This document shows positions 45,039 through 53,631 of a stretch of 64,000 nt of DNA, one piece after another. Where the stretch lies: contig NVUQ01000005.1 in NCBI GenBank assembly GCA_002401955.1, positions 1 to 64,000 of the forward strand. The letters run 5' to 3'. The DNA comes from Flavobacteriales bacterium (GTDB lineage Bacteria > Bacteroidota > Bacteroidia > Flavobacteriales_E > Vicingaceae). The notes under the pieces were generated by a model that saw only the letters and a program-made list of their open reading frames with translations, did not search any database and was not told where the DNA came from. Within the stretch, counting starts at the first letter, position 1. Each line of letters begins with the position of its first letter. The translations under genes were made by a program, and so were the position numbers.

Positions 45039-46319
45039 CTACTTATCCAATACTTGTCTAAATTTGTTAAAGATCCTTTCTAATAATCTTAAATCTTCGG
45101 TAATAATTTCGGCAGTTCCTGCCATATCTGGTTTGTAACTTAGTGTTTTATTGTAAGTGCTGGTTAAACCATCAGAGAGTTTTACCTGAACAAAATAACC
45201 CTCTTTTCCAGATATTTGAGAGATACTAACGATTGTTCCTGTTAACTGCCCGTATTCCTGATAGGGATAGTTATCTAACTTCATTTTTACTTCTTGACCA
45301 ACTGTAATTTTACCATAACCTTGAGGTGCTATTTTAACGTTTCCAATATAAGCCTGATTACTTGGAACAACAGCAAATAAGGGTTCTTGATCAGAAATGT
45401 ATTGATTGGTTGTAATGGCTTTTAAATACGAAATCTTCCCCTTAAATGGAGCAGTTATCGTAAAGTTTTGTTGCCAGCTTTGAGTATAACTTTTTAAGGA
45501 ATTACGAGCAGATTTAATGTTGTTTTTTAACCCTCTGATTTTATCATCATGGCTTTTGTTTAATTCATTTTGCTGTTTTAAATAGTTGGCTACAGTAATT
45601 TTATGTTGTACGTAAGTTTTTTGACTGTTTAATAGTTGTTCCTTTTTTCTAAAGTATTCACTTTGGTTATTAAAAAATTCATTTTTAGAGATTACCTTTT
45701 TATAATACAAGGAACTATCTGCATTAAATTTCTGGTCAGCGTTTTGTATTTCTTGTCTTAACAAATTTAATTGTGACTTAGTAATCTTAGCTAATCTATC
45801 GTTGTAATTAATTTGTAGGGCAATGTTTTTTAAGCTGTTCTTGTAAAAGTTATCAGTAGTAATTTCGTGGTATTCTTTTAAGTTATTGTGTAAGCTGTTA
45901 AATGTTGTTTGAGCTTCACCTAATATTCCTATTTTTTCTAATAAGGGTAATATTGTTGCAGTATTATCAAACGTAAAATTGTTTATCAACGTATTTAGGC
46001 TATCAATGGTTTCTTTATTAGTAGGATTGGTTATTACAGCAATGGTTTGCCCTTTTTTTACGGTTGTATTGTCTTTATGATAAAGTTCTTGTATATAACC
46101 AGTAGTTTTACTAATGAGTTTAGCAGGAGGTTGTTCTGTAGTAAGCGTTACTTGTCCGGGTATAATATCAGGGTATTTTATAAACCAAGATATAAATACG
46201 AGCATTACAATTATTCCAAAAATTAAGGAAATACCCCAACGTATCATCCAATTAGGTACGTGAGATAAAATCTCTTGAACTTCATCACTACGAATTTCTA
46301 TTTCTTTATTCTCTGGCAT
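45039..46319 (-). CDS. HlyD-family membrane fusion protein of the lanthipeptide exporter
   Basis: 426 residues. A cytoplasmic N-terminus (about 27 residues), one transmembrane helix (MIRWGISLIFGIIVMLVFISWFI), then a lipoyl half (LISKTTGYIQELYHKDNTTVKKGQTIAVI), a long coiled-coil hairpin (about 90-285) and the second half of the lipoyl/beta-barrel region (TAPFKGKISYLKAI, AGTAEIITEDLRLLERI). It should link the C39 ABC transporter in the inner membrane to an outer-membrane channel so that the matured peptide leaves the cell. The gene follows the transporter gene after a 183-bp spacer with hairpins. No TolC-like gene is in the window. Confidence 0.85.
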   Translation of the reverse strand: MPENKEIEIRSDEVQEILSHVPNWMIRWGISLIFGIIVMLVFISWFIKYPDIIPGQVTLTTEQPPAKLISKTTGYIQELYHKDNTTVKKGQTIAVITNPTNKETIDSLNTLINNFTFDNTATILPLLEKIGILGEAQTTFNSLHNNLKEYHEITTDNFYKNSLKNIALQINYNDRLAKITKSQLNLLRQEIQNADQKFNADSSLYYKKVISKNEFFNNQSEYFRKKEQLLNSQKTYVQHKITVANYLKQQNELNKSHDDKIRGLKNNIKSARNSLKSYTQSWQQNFTITAPFKGKISYLKAITTNQYISDQEPLFAVVPSNQAYIGNVKIAPQGYGKITVGQEVKMKLDNYPYQEYGQLTGTIVSISQISGKEGYFVQVKLSDGLTSTYNKTLSYKPDMAGTAEIITEDLRLLERIFNKFRQVLDK

Positions 46320-46502
46320 TTTTTTCTTTTTATTTCTCTCCCTTTGAGGGGAGAAAAATTTTGTCCAATATCTTTGATTTGGCTACAAAATTAGTGGGGT
46401 GTTATTCATTCAAAAAAACACCTCCTTAGAATTTCTAAGCAACAAAGTTGCAAAGAACTTCTAGCCCTCCTCAAGGAGGGAATTTTCACATCAAGGAATC
46501 AA
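46320..46502. other. Hairpin-rich spacer in the lanthipeptide operon
   Basis: 183 bp between the exporter and HlyD genes with three inverted repeats: TCTCCCTTTGAGGGGAGA (46337-46354), GCAACAAAGTTGC (46439-46451) and CCCTCCTCAAGGAGGG (46463-46478). None has a clear T-run on the minus strand, so read-through is expected, possibly with mRNA processing. Resembles the palindrome at 28530-28555. Confidence 0.65.
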
Positions 46503-48689
46503 TTACAACTCCAACTGGTTTTTTACTAAATTATAATAGTTCCCTTTTAAAGCTGTTAACTCCTCATGTGTTCCTCTTTCTATAATTTTTCCTTTATCCA
46601 ACACCACTATTTGATCAGCGTTTTTAACAGTGCTTAATCGATGAGCAATAACAATAGCAGTTCTTTCTTTAAAAAACTCGTTTAAGTTCTCCATAATTAT
46701 TTTCTCATTGTTGGCATCCAACGAACTTGTTGCTTCATCAAAGAAAATGAATTGTGGGTTTTTATAGACTGCTCGAGCGATGAATAAACGTTGTTTTTGT
46801 CCGCCACTCATACCAACCCCTTCCATACCTATTTTGGTATTATAGCCTAGTGGTAAGCCATCAATGTATTCTTTAATGTTCGCTATCTCAACAGCTTTTT
46901 TTAATCGTTCTTTATCTATGCTATCTTGTCCAATGGCAATGTTATTAGCAATGGTGTCGTTAAAAATATAACCATCTTGCATTACAACACCACTGTGGTT
47001 TCTCCATGCTTGGTGCGATATATTATTTAAATGATGTTGTGCTATAGTAATTTCACCTTGGTTGGGTTCATAAAATTTCAATAAGATTTTCATTAGGGTA
47101 GTTTTGCCACTTCCGCTGGCTCCAACAATTGCAGTTATTTTATTGGCAGGAATAGTTAAATCAAGTCCTTTTATTACTTCTTCGGGGCTTCCTGTGTACC
47201 TAAAGTGAATGTTTTTTAATGTAAAATCATCATTAACAGGAACATCATGTATACGCTGTTCTTCAGCATTTTCCTCATCATCTTTGTTATGAATTTCTGA
47301 TAAACGTTCTAGCGCTATTTTTGCATCTTGGGCCGAATGGATAAATCCAATTAATTGTTGAATAGGACTATTAAGTTGACCAATAATATAAGAAATAGAC
47401 AACATCATCCCCAAGGTAAGTTGACCCTCAATAACCAACTTAGCTGAAAAAATTGTAATTAAAATATTTTTAAGTTCATTAATAAAGTTGGATCCTAAAC
47501 TTTGTGTTTGTTCCAATCTTAAACTTTTTATTTCAATTTTAAATAAACGAGCCTGAACATACTCCCAGCTCCATCTTTTTTGTCTTTCTGCATTGTAAAG
47601 CTTTATTTCTTGCATGCCGTTAATGAGCTCCATCACCTTGCTTTGTTCACCACTCATTTGGGTAAATCGTTTGTAATCTAGGTCTTTTCGCTTTTTTAAG
47701 AAAAGCATTACCCAAACAAAATAGAATACACTTCCTATTAAAAATATAGTGAATATTTGCATGCTGTACCAGGCCAATACACCACCAAATATCACTAAAT
47801 TAAACATCGAAAATAACACATTTAACGATGTGCTAGTAAGTAGGTTCTCAATACGTTGGTGGTCACTTATCCGCTGCATAATGTCACCAGTCATCTTGCT
47901 ATCAAAAAATGCAATGGGCAAATTCATTAATTTAATAAAGAAATCCGAAACCAATGAAATGTTAATTCTTGTGCTTAAATGGAGTAATATCCAACTTCTA
48001 AGTAATTCTATACTTGTTCTACCTATAAATAAAAACAGTTGTGCGGCTAAAATGAGATAAATAAAACTAATGTCTTGGTTTTGTATCCCAACATCAACCA
48101 CACTTTGGGTTAAAAACGGGAATATTAGTTGTAATAAACTTCCTGCCAATAAGCCTATAATTAATTGTACTAAGAATTTTTTATATCGAAACAGGTATTG
48201 AAATAAAAAAGAAAAACCTTGTTGGGTTTCATTATTATCGTCTTCTTCAGATTGATTAAGTCTAGGTGTAGGTTCTACAAATAGTGCAATACCTTCTTCA
48301 GTATTTTCGCTAGCATTATTTCCTATCCAACTTTTAATAAAATCTTGACTATCATACTCTAACAATCCATGAGCTGGATCAGCTACAAAAACCTTCTCTT
48401 TTTTTATTTTATAAACAACTACAAAATGTTCTTGATTCCAATGAACAATACAGGGTAGGGGAGCTTCATTATTTAGTTTGTTAAAGTTAACCTTAACTCC
48501 TAAGGTCCGAAATCCAATTTTCTCAGCCGAATCAGCAATATTTTTTAAGCTACTTCCTTCTCTTGTTGTTTCTGATAGTTTACGAAGTTTAGATAAGGAT
48601 ATACTCCTACCATAGAACTTAGCCAACATACGTAAACATGTTGGCCCACAGTCCATTTTATCTGGTTGATTATAAAAAGGGAATGACAC
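46503..48689 (-). CDS. C39 peptidase-containing ABC transporter
   Basis: 728 residues: a peptidase and exporter in one chain that cuts leader peptides after Gly-Gly and exports the core. Domain order: C39 peptidase (1-140) with catalytic Cys14 in KMDCGPTCLRM, His in EHFVVVYKI and Asp in VADPAHG; membrane domain (about 165-450, six helices); nucleotide-binding domain with Walker A GASGSGKTT (about 524), signature SGGQKQR (about 624), Walker B FIFFDEATSS and the H-loop AIVIAHRLST. The start is GTG, sharing the G of the LanB stop TAG, so translation is coupled. The GG leader in the precursor gene fits this peptidase. Confidence 0.95.
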   Translation of the reverse strand: MSFPFYNQPDKMDCGPTCLRMLAKFYGRSISLSKLRKLSETTREGSSLKNIADSAEKIGFRTLGVKVNFNKLNNEAPLPCIVHWNQEHFVVVYKIKKEKVFVADPAHGLLEYDSQDFIKSWIGNNASENTEEGIALFVEPTPRLNQSEEDDNNETQQGFSFLFQYLFRYKKFLVQLIIGLLAGSLLQLIFPFLTQSVVDVGIQNQDISFIYLILAAQLFLFIGRTSIELLRSWILLHLSTRINISLVSDFFIKLMNLPIAFFDSKMTGDIMQRISDHQRIENLLTSTSLNVLFSMFNLVIFGGVLAWYSMQIFTIFLIGSVFYFVWVMLFLKKRKDLDYKRFTQMSGEQSKVMELINGMQEIKLYNAERQKRWSWEYVQARLFKIEIKSLRLEQTQSLGSNFINELKNILITIFSAKLVIEGQLTLGMMLSISYIIGQLNSPIQQLIGFIHSAQDAKIALERLSEIHNKDDEENAEEQRIHDVPVNDDFTLKNIHFRYTGSPEEVIKGLDLTIPANKITAIVGASGSGKTTLMKILLKFYEPNQGEITIAQHHLNNISHQAWRNHSGVVMQDGYIFNDTIANNIAIGQDSIDKERLKKAVEIANIKEYIDGLPLGYNTKIGMEGVGMSGGQKQRLFIARAVYKNPQFIFFDEATSSLDANNEKIIMENLNEFFKERTAIVIAHRLSTVKNADQIVVLDKGKIIERGTHEELTALKGNYYNLVKNQLEL

Positions 48690-51600
48690 TAGACTACTAA
48701 TTCTTTTTGAAGTTGTTTTTGTTTAGCTAGTTCAGATCGATAGGTACGCCACATAAAATCATAAATGACCATTTCATGTACTCTTTGTTTATTTTTAAAT
48801 ATTCGATTTAAAAGCATATGAATATAACTTGATAATAAATTATTAAGAGAAAGATCTAATTTGTTTTCTTTATGGATTTTTAATATTTCTTTATTAAATG
48901 GAGCACTTTGCCTTGACTTATTCTCTAGCAGTACAAATAAGGGGGCTAACTGCTTATTAACATTCTGTCTATTATTGAATAGTTCAGCAATATCTTTTCT
49001 ATGTATTCTAAATTTTTTATCTAATTGCATTTTTAATCGCTTATTCATATTAAACTCTGTAGCAAACCCATCTTTTAGTGATTCGAGTAGGTTCCTTTTT
49101 TTCTCAAAATTAAAATTAAAGTCCGTAAGCAATGTATCGATAGCTTTAATCGCAAATTTCCATCTTATTTCTTCTCCTTCATCACCTTCTAACATATCAA
49201 TCATGTTAACTATGCAATTACTCTCAATATGAAATAAACTTTCACTTATAACCATCGTTCTTTTGCCATATCTTCCAATTTCTCGTTGATAGGTATCCGT
49301 TTGAATTTTCCAAATTAATCTGTTTTGTTGATATTCCTTAATTGAATTATGAAATAAAGAAAGAACCTTTCCAACATGGTTAATATCCCTAAAATGAAAA
49401 CGAACCCTTAGGTGAATTTCTGGATCTGCATAACGGATAAAAAACCAAGAGTCAATTAATCCTTCATTAATTAATTGTTGAGATAGTGGTTTAATTACTT
49501 CTGTTAGTATTTTATCTCCAATTTTCACACCACAATACAACTTATAATAAAGCCACTCAGACCCTAAAGAAAATTCTCGTTGAAGATTAATTTGATTTTC
49601 AATTACCTTAGACTCTGCATTTACACGGTTAAGTGTTGGTTCTGAAAAATCAGCATTCTCTTTTTGGGTAGTCTTTTGTAAAATACTTATAAATTCATTG
49701 GTATACATGTTCCCATTTTGATCTTTAGTGGTTGAATTTTTCTTATCAAATAAAAACTCTTTTAAAATTATTTTTTGTCGTTTTCTGATAATAGAGATGA
49801 ACATTTCTCTACTAAGTTTGTTTTGAAAGTCAATTACTAATTTATTATCACCATCTGCTAATAATACTATCTCTGGTAGTTTCCATTTTTCTCTCCAAGT
49901 AGAAATATTTTGATCCAGTTGATTATCTTTTTTTAATAGGATTTCAAAATCATTTTTGATAAGTTGCCAAGTTGCAGGAGAAATGATAACATTTTCTACT
50001 TCAACTCTTGGTAAGAAGTCAAATTCGTTACTTAAATCCCCCCAACTAAAGTATAGTCCTTCTCTAAGATTCTGACCTTGTAGATCACATAAGAAATGAT
50101 AAACAGGAAGTGCCTTGAATGAGTAATTGTGAGCATTACCTAGACGAGGAATAATTTCTTTGTTCAATCTTTTAGAACGTAGTATAACTCTGTTATTTTT
50201 TATAGAAATAAATAAGTCATTCACCCTAATCTGTTGTTCTTTTGATAGAGTCGAATTAGATAGGTAGGGAATTTCATAATTTCTAAATGTAGGCCGCATT
50301 AAAACATTCCCTGTTCTACTTTCTGGAAGGTGAGCTATTTCAGCAAATATCACATGGGGATTGTTCTCTTGTTCAGTATTAGCAATTTCTCTTACTAATT
50401 GTTCAATTTCTTTGTTGTTAGAAGCAAAACGACCTAACAAATAGGTAGCGCTTGTTCCTCCAATGCTCTCAATACTAAAAAGGTCACTTCCCTCTCGTTT
50501 TCCTAAATAGTTATACATTATCGAAAAACTTTCAGGCAAATCATCCCAGTTTGATTTAAAATCTTTTAGATCATCTATTTTAAGATTTATTACTTGTTCT
50601 TCGTTATCTTTTGATTTAAGTAATTGTTGAAAAAGAAATGATTGTACTCCGTTCCAAGATATTTTTAACTCTGAGTTTTGTTCATTTGGTAAGGTTAAAT
50701 TATTTATCAGAGGGTTAACATCAACAGTATGATTATTATTATGACCATAACCTAATCCAGATTCACTATCTAAAGCTTCTAATAAAGGTATTTCTTTATC
50801 TTCAAAATGACTATAAAATTTATCTCGAAAATTCTTAAGATTTGTTTCTTTTGGCTTTGATGTTAATTGATTTAAAACTTCAATTGCCTTTTTTAAGCCA
50901 TTATTTAAATTTTCAAGATGTGAATCATTATTCCGTATAGGTTTCTTATGATTTGTTTCTAAGTAAAGATCTGTTTGAAAAAGTTTGCCTAATTCAAAAG
51001 GAATGTTTAAAAGATTTAAATTTTCAGATAATTTTTCATAAACAGAAATAGAGTTCCCTATTTTTTTGTCTATTTGAATTAATTCTTTTTGAGTTACTTG
51101 TAAGAGTTTAATTATTTCAGAAAGTTCTTGAATCTCCTCTTTTTGCTGAATATTTATTAATACTCTTAAAATTTGATTGAGTAACTCCTCACCAATTACT
51201 GCTGGCTCTAATTCACTTACTAAAAGTTGAGCTTCCACAACTTGATTTACAAATTCCAATGCATTTTCTATATTAATATCTTCTTGTACTATAGATTGTG
51301 CTAACTCTTCTATTGAAGCTCCTTTTTTTGATTTATTTAAAATTTCATTTAAATAAAAAGAACTATCTACGGAGCTAATTTGGTTAGTTCTAGATTTGTT
51401 TTTATAAAAATATTCTATATATCTAATTTTATCTTGTAACTTATAAATACTTGTATTTGGATAAAATTTAAGATGTTTTTTTATAAAAGGTAATTTGGTT
51501 AATTCTTGAGCTAAAGCACAACTAAAGTTCATATCTAACCGAGTACTTCGTTCTTTTTTTGAATTTATAATAATATCGTGACGTCCTGTATCAGTAGTTC

Positions 51601-51877
51601 CACAGGCAGCAAACAATCCAAATGGGGTACAACGGTTATGCATTCGGAGTGCATATTTTAACAAAGAATTTATTAACCTTTTTTCATCTACTTTATCAGT
51701 TATTTCTCCTTTTTGCCATTTAATAAATTCATTCAATAAATTAGGTGATGAAAGAAATAAGGCCTCTTGTATATCCTTTTTTAAATATAATTCGATTAAC
51801 TCTTTCCTATTAAAACTAGTCTTTATTGGTTTACTAGGAGTTCTCAAAATGGATTTTGGGTGATAAGAGTATTTCAT
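48689..51877 (-). CDS. Lanthipeptide dehydratase LanB, full length
   Basis: 1062 residues. LanB uses glutamyl-tRNA to glutamylate Ser and Thr of the precursor and then eliminates glutamate to give dehydroalanine or dehydrobutyrine. The N-terminal domain has the lantibiotic-dehydratase pattern (RTPSKPI, MHNRCTPFGLFAACG, RLDMNFSCALA near 115) and the later VLMRPTFRNYEIPYL segment. The C-terminal elimination domain (about 765-1045; GSEWLYYKLYCGVKIGDKILTEVIKPL, SWFFIRYADPEIHLRVRFHF) is fused in the same chain, unlike split LanB systems. Gene order precursor-LanC-LanB-exporter and coupling to the exporter place it in the operon. Active-site residues were not aligned one by one. Confidence 0.93.
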   Translation of the reverse strand: MKYSYHPKSILRTPSKPIKTSFNRKELIELYLKKDIQEALFLSSPNLLNEFIKWQKGEITDKVDEKRLINSLLKYALRMHNRCTPFGLFAACGTTDTGRHDIIINSKKERSTRLDMNFSCALAQELTKLPFIKKHLKFYPNTSIYKLQDKIRYIEYFYKNKSRTNQISSVDSSFYLNEILNKSKKGASIEELAQSIVQEDINIENALEFVNQVVEAQLLVSELEPAVIGEELLNQILRVLINIQQKEEIQELSEIIKLLQVTQKELIQIDKKIGNSISVYEKLSENLNLLNIPFELGKLFQTDLYLETNHKKPIRNNDSHLENLNNGLKKAIEVLNQLTSKPKETNLKNFRDKFYSHFEDKEIPLLEALDSESGLGYGHNNNHTVDVNPLINNLTLPNEQNSELKISWNGVQSFLFQQLLKSKDNEEQVINLKIDDLKDFKSNWDDLPESFSIMYNYLGKREGSDLFSIESIGGTSATYLLGRFASNNKEIEQLVREIANTEQENNPHVIFAEIAHLPESRTGNVLMRPTFRNYEIPYLSNSTLSKEQQIRVNDLFISIKNNRVILRSKRLNKEIIPRLGNAHNYSFKALPVYHFLCDLQGQNLREGLYFSWGDLSNEFDFLPRVEVENVIISPATWQLIKNDFEILLKKDNQLDQNISTWREKWKLPEIVLLADGDNKLVIDFQNKLSREMFISIIRKRQKIILKEFLFDKKNSTTKDQNGNMYTNEFISILQKTTQKENADFSEPTLNRVNAESKVIENQINLQREFSLGSEWLYYKLYCGVKIGDKILTEVIKPLSQQLINEGLIDSWFFIRYADPEIHLRVRFHFRDINHVGKVLSLFHNSIKEYQQNRLIWKIQTDTYQREIGRYGKRTMVISESLFHIESNCIVNMIDMLEGDEGEEIRWKFAIKAIDTLLTDFNFNFEKKRNLLESLKDGFATEFNMNKRLKMQLDKKFRIHRKDIAELFNNRQNVNKQLAPLFVLLENKSRQSAPFNKEILKIHKENKLDLSLNNLLSSYIHMLLNRIFKNKQRVHEMVIYDFMWRTYRSELAKQKQLQKELVV

Positions 51878-51929
51878 TTATTCAGTAATTTAAATTGTTT
51901 TGTATTAGAAAAATAACTTGATACTATTA

Positions 51930-53120
51930 TCAATATAACAAGATTGATTTTTCCCAATCAGATATTTCATAATTAATAGCAGAAATCAAAGCCAATCCTA
52001 TACCTTCTACCCCAGTAAGAATTCCTATTTCTTCTTCGTATTTATTTTTAGTAACACAATTTTTGAATTGTATTTTTGAATTTAAAATCTTATTACTTTC
52101 ATTGTACCAGTAATGAACAGCATCTTTAATTTCATTTGATTTCCAATAACAATTAAACCATTTGTTAAAAACATGAGCGATACCTAGTGTGCCATGACAT
52201 ATAATGGCTGAATTAATATCGTGATTATCGATTAGTTTAAATTTGGAAATTTTAGTTGCAATACTAAATGCACGCATGTTAATTTCTTTATCATTTAGAA
52301 CTTTAGAAGAATATGCCAAAGCACTTACGATACCCAATTCCCCATGACACCATCTTAGGGGACTAAAGTTCGTTTCAGATTTACTTATAGAGTCAGGAAT
52401 CCTGTTGTTATTTTCATAATATAAAATTTGAGAACATATATTTTTTGCAATGGGTTTAAAGTAATCCGGGGATATATTTAATTCAATTAACCTACTTATA
52501 AACATTAATATTGAGGATAAACCATGTGATATGCTTAAATCTATTTCATTTTCATTAGATGTTTTTTTTTTCCACCTATAAAATGATTCATTTTTTTTGG
52601 ATACTTCTATTAGTTTAAGTCCTATAGTATTTAATTTATCATCAACTTCATTCGTAGATTGAGCTCTATTAAGAAAGTAATTCGCACAACCTAGGGCGCC
52701 ATAAAAAAAATCGTAATTATTATTATCTAGATAATTTATATTTAATTTAAAAATATGTTGATCCAACCCATTAAAAGTTTCCTGTAAATTAACAGCTAAA
52801 ACCTCCGATTGAGATAAACTAGAAATTCCATAACCAAAGTTTACTAAGCCAAAAAGATTGTTTAAAGGAATGTTATTATTCTCTATATATTCAAATGCTT
52901 CTGTTACGTAATCATTGATTATTAAATTATTTTTCTCTTTATCTTCAGGGTAAAGCCTAGATAAGGAACTTAAATATAATGCTTTAGACAGAGCTCCATT
53001 AAAAATAGAAAGTTTATCTTCACTCCTACTGGTTGAAATTTTTTTGGAAATTTTTTTTAAACAAATCTCAAAATCTTTTTTATAACACATATCCAATATA
53101 CTAATGAAAAGGCCTAACAT
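51930..53120 (-). CDS. Lanthionine synthetase C-like cyclase (LanC)
   Basis: 386-396 residues. LanC is a zinc enzyme that adds Cys thiols of the precursor to dehydrated residues, forming lanthionine rings. The family motifs are present in order: SISHGLSSI (about 193), RWCHGELGIVSAL (Cys about 260) and IICHGTLGIAH (Cys-His about 308), giving the Cys, Cys, His zinc site about 50 residues apart as in NisC. The start in the ORF track lies inside a terminator-like hairpin; the Met at 53090 (MCYKKDFEI) is preferred. It is 52 bp upstream of lanB. Identity as LanC is secure from motifs and context; catalytic competence is inferred. Confidence 0.93.
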   Translation of the reverse strand: MLGLFISILDMCYKKDFEICLKKISKKISTSRSEDKLSIFNGALSKALYLSSLSRLYPEDKEKNNLIINDYVTEAFEYIENNNIPLNNLFGLVNFGYGISSLSQSEVLAVNLQETFNGLDQHIFKLNINYLDNNNYDFFYGALGCANYFLNRAQSTNEVDDKLNTIGLKLIEVSKKNESFYRWKKKTSNENEIDLSISHGLSSILMFISRLIELNISPDYFKPIAKNICSQILYYENNNRIPDSISKSETNFSPLRWCHGELGIVSALAYSSKVLNDKEINMRAFSIATKISKFKLIDNHDINSAIICHGTLGIAHVFNKWFNCYWKSNEIKDAVHYWYNESNKILNSKIQFKNCVTKNKYEEEIGILTGVEGIGLALISAINYEISDWEKSILLY

Positions 53121-53136
53121 TTATATTAGGCCTTTT
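53107..53136 (-). terminator. Hairpin between precursor and lanC (attenuator candidate)
   Basis: 11-bp stem AAAAGGCCTAA / TTAGGCCTTTT with an 8-nt loop, starting 14 bp after the precursor stop codon on the minus strand and ending in a short T tract. Because lanC, lanB and the exporter lie downstream without another obvious promoter, partial termination here would give many precursor transcripts and fewer enzyme transcripts. Confidence 0.8.
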
Positions 53137-53150
53137 TTGAATCTAACTAT

Positions 53151-53369
53151 CTATTTAGGTTGTGGCTGACACCCTGTACCTGGATGATTCAGAGGATTAT
53201 CTATTGAATACTGACAAGTTTGACCATTATTATCCGCATTTGTATCAGGATCATATCTGTGGTTAGACCACTTTAGTTTTAGTCCTGTTTTCCCAATCCC
53301 TCCATGAATATGATTCATATCATTAGAAGATAATGTTGCAATTGTTTGCTTATTTAATTTTAATTTCAT
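53151..53369 (-). CDS. Lanthipeptide precursor with double-Gly leader
   Basis: 72 residues. The leader MKLKLNKQTIATLSSNDMNHIHGG matches the Bacteroidota 'natural product precursor, GG' type (LKLNKxTIAxL...GG). Cleavage after Gly24 gives a 48-residue core containing Thr28, Ser35, Thr43, Thr51, Ser55 and Thr65 as dehydration candidates and Cys52 and Cys67 as ring donors, so at most two thioether rings. The core is hydrophilic and rich in Asn, Asp, Pro and Gln (DPDTNADNNGQTCQYS, NPLNHPGTGCQPQPK), not membrane-active in appearance. It heads the minus-strand operon and is preceded by operator E. The core sequence is not one I recognise. Confidence 0.9.
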   Translation of the reverse strand: MKLKLNKQTIATLSSNDMNHIHGGIGKTGLKLKWSNHRYDPDTNADNNGQTCQYSIDNPLNHPGTGCQPQPK

Positions 53370-53520
53370 ATTTCAATAATTTAAAGTCTACTTTAATATT
53401 TAACCTTTAAACTATATGTAGACTAAATACAGTTGTCAAGGTTGCATGAAATTATCAGTCTGCAAACAGATTCTTCATGACTTTAATAAAACGGTATTAC
53501 AGTACCATTTTAATATGGCA
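53370..53520 (-). promoter_or_regulatory. Structured leader of the precursor gene; alternative promoter
   Basis: If transcription starts downstream of operator E, the leader is about 145 nt. It holds an inverted repeat GGTACTGTAATACC (53493-53506), a TAGTCTAC / GTAGACT pair around 27 nt close to the start codon (53385-53424), and an extra ACCGTT half-site at 53490-53495. A TTGACA-17 bp-TATAGT pair (53439-53411) resembles a general sigma-70 promoter, but this consensus is unusual for the phylum. Which of the two is used cannot be told here. Confidence 0.45.
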
Positions 53521-53590
53521 CCAATTTATGTTCATACTGCTTAATATGTGTGATAAAATTTTTTAACGGTATAAAGAGTTTTTTAACGGT
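53521..53590 (-). promoter_or_regulatory. LytTR-type operator E and promoter of the lanthipeptide operon
   Basis: ACCGTTAAAAAA at 53590 and the same 12-mer exactly 20 bp on (53570); after the 35-bp operator come 27 bp and TAAATTGG at 53528-53521, one base off TAnnTTTG. Spacing and orientation equal those of sites A-D when read toward the precursor gene. On the other strand the operator ends 23-26 bp before a TATTTTCG element (53616-53623) ahead of the sensor kinase gene, so it may also autoregulate the two-component system. Confidence 0.75.
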
Positions 53591-53631
53591 AAATAATGAA
53601 CTGAAATCAAATTAGTATTTTCGTCAAAATT

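Noticed and set aside
53411-53439. TTGACA-17-TATAGT as the main lanthipeptide promoter
   Set aside because: Kept only as an alternative, because Bacteroidota housekeeping promoters use TAnnTTTG and operator E has a -7 element at the conserved distance.
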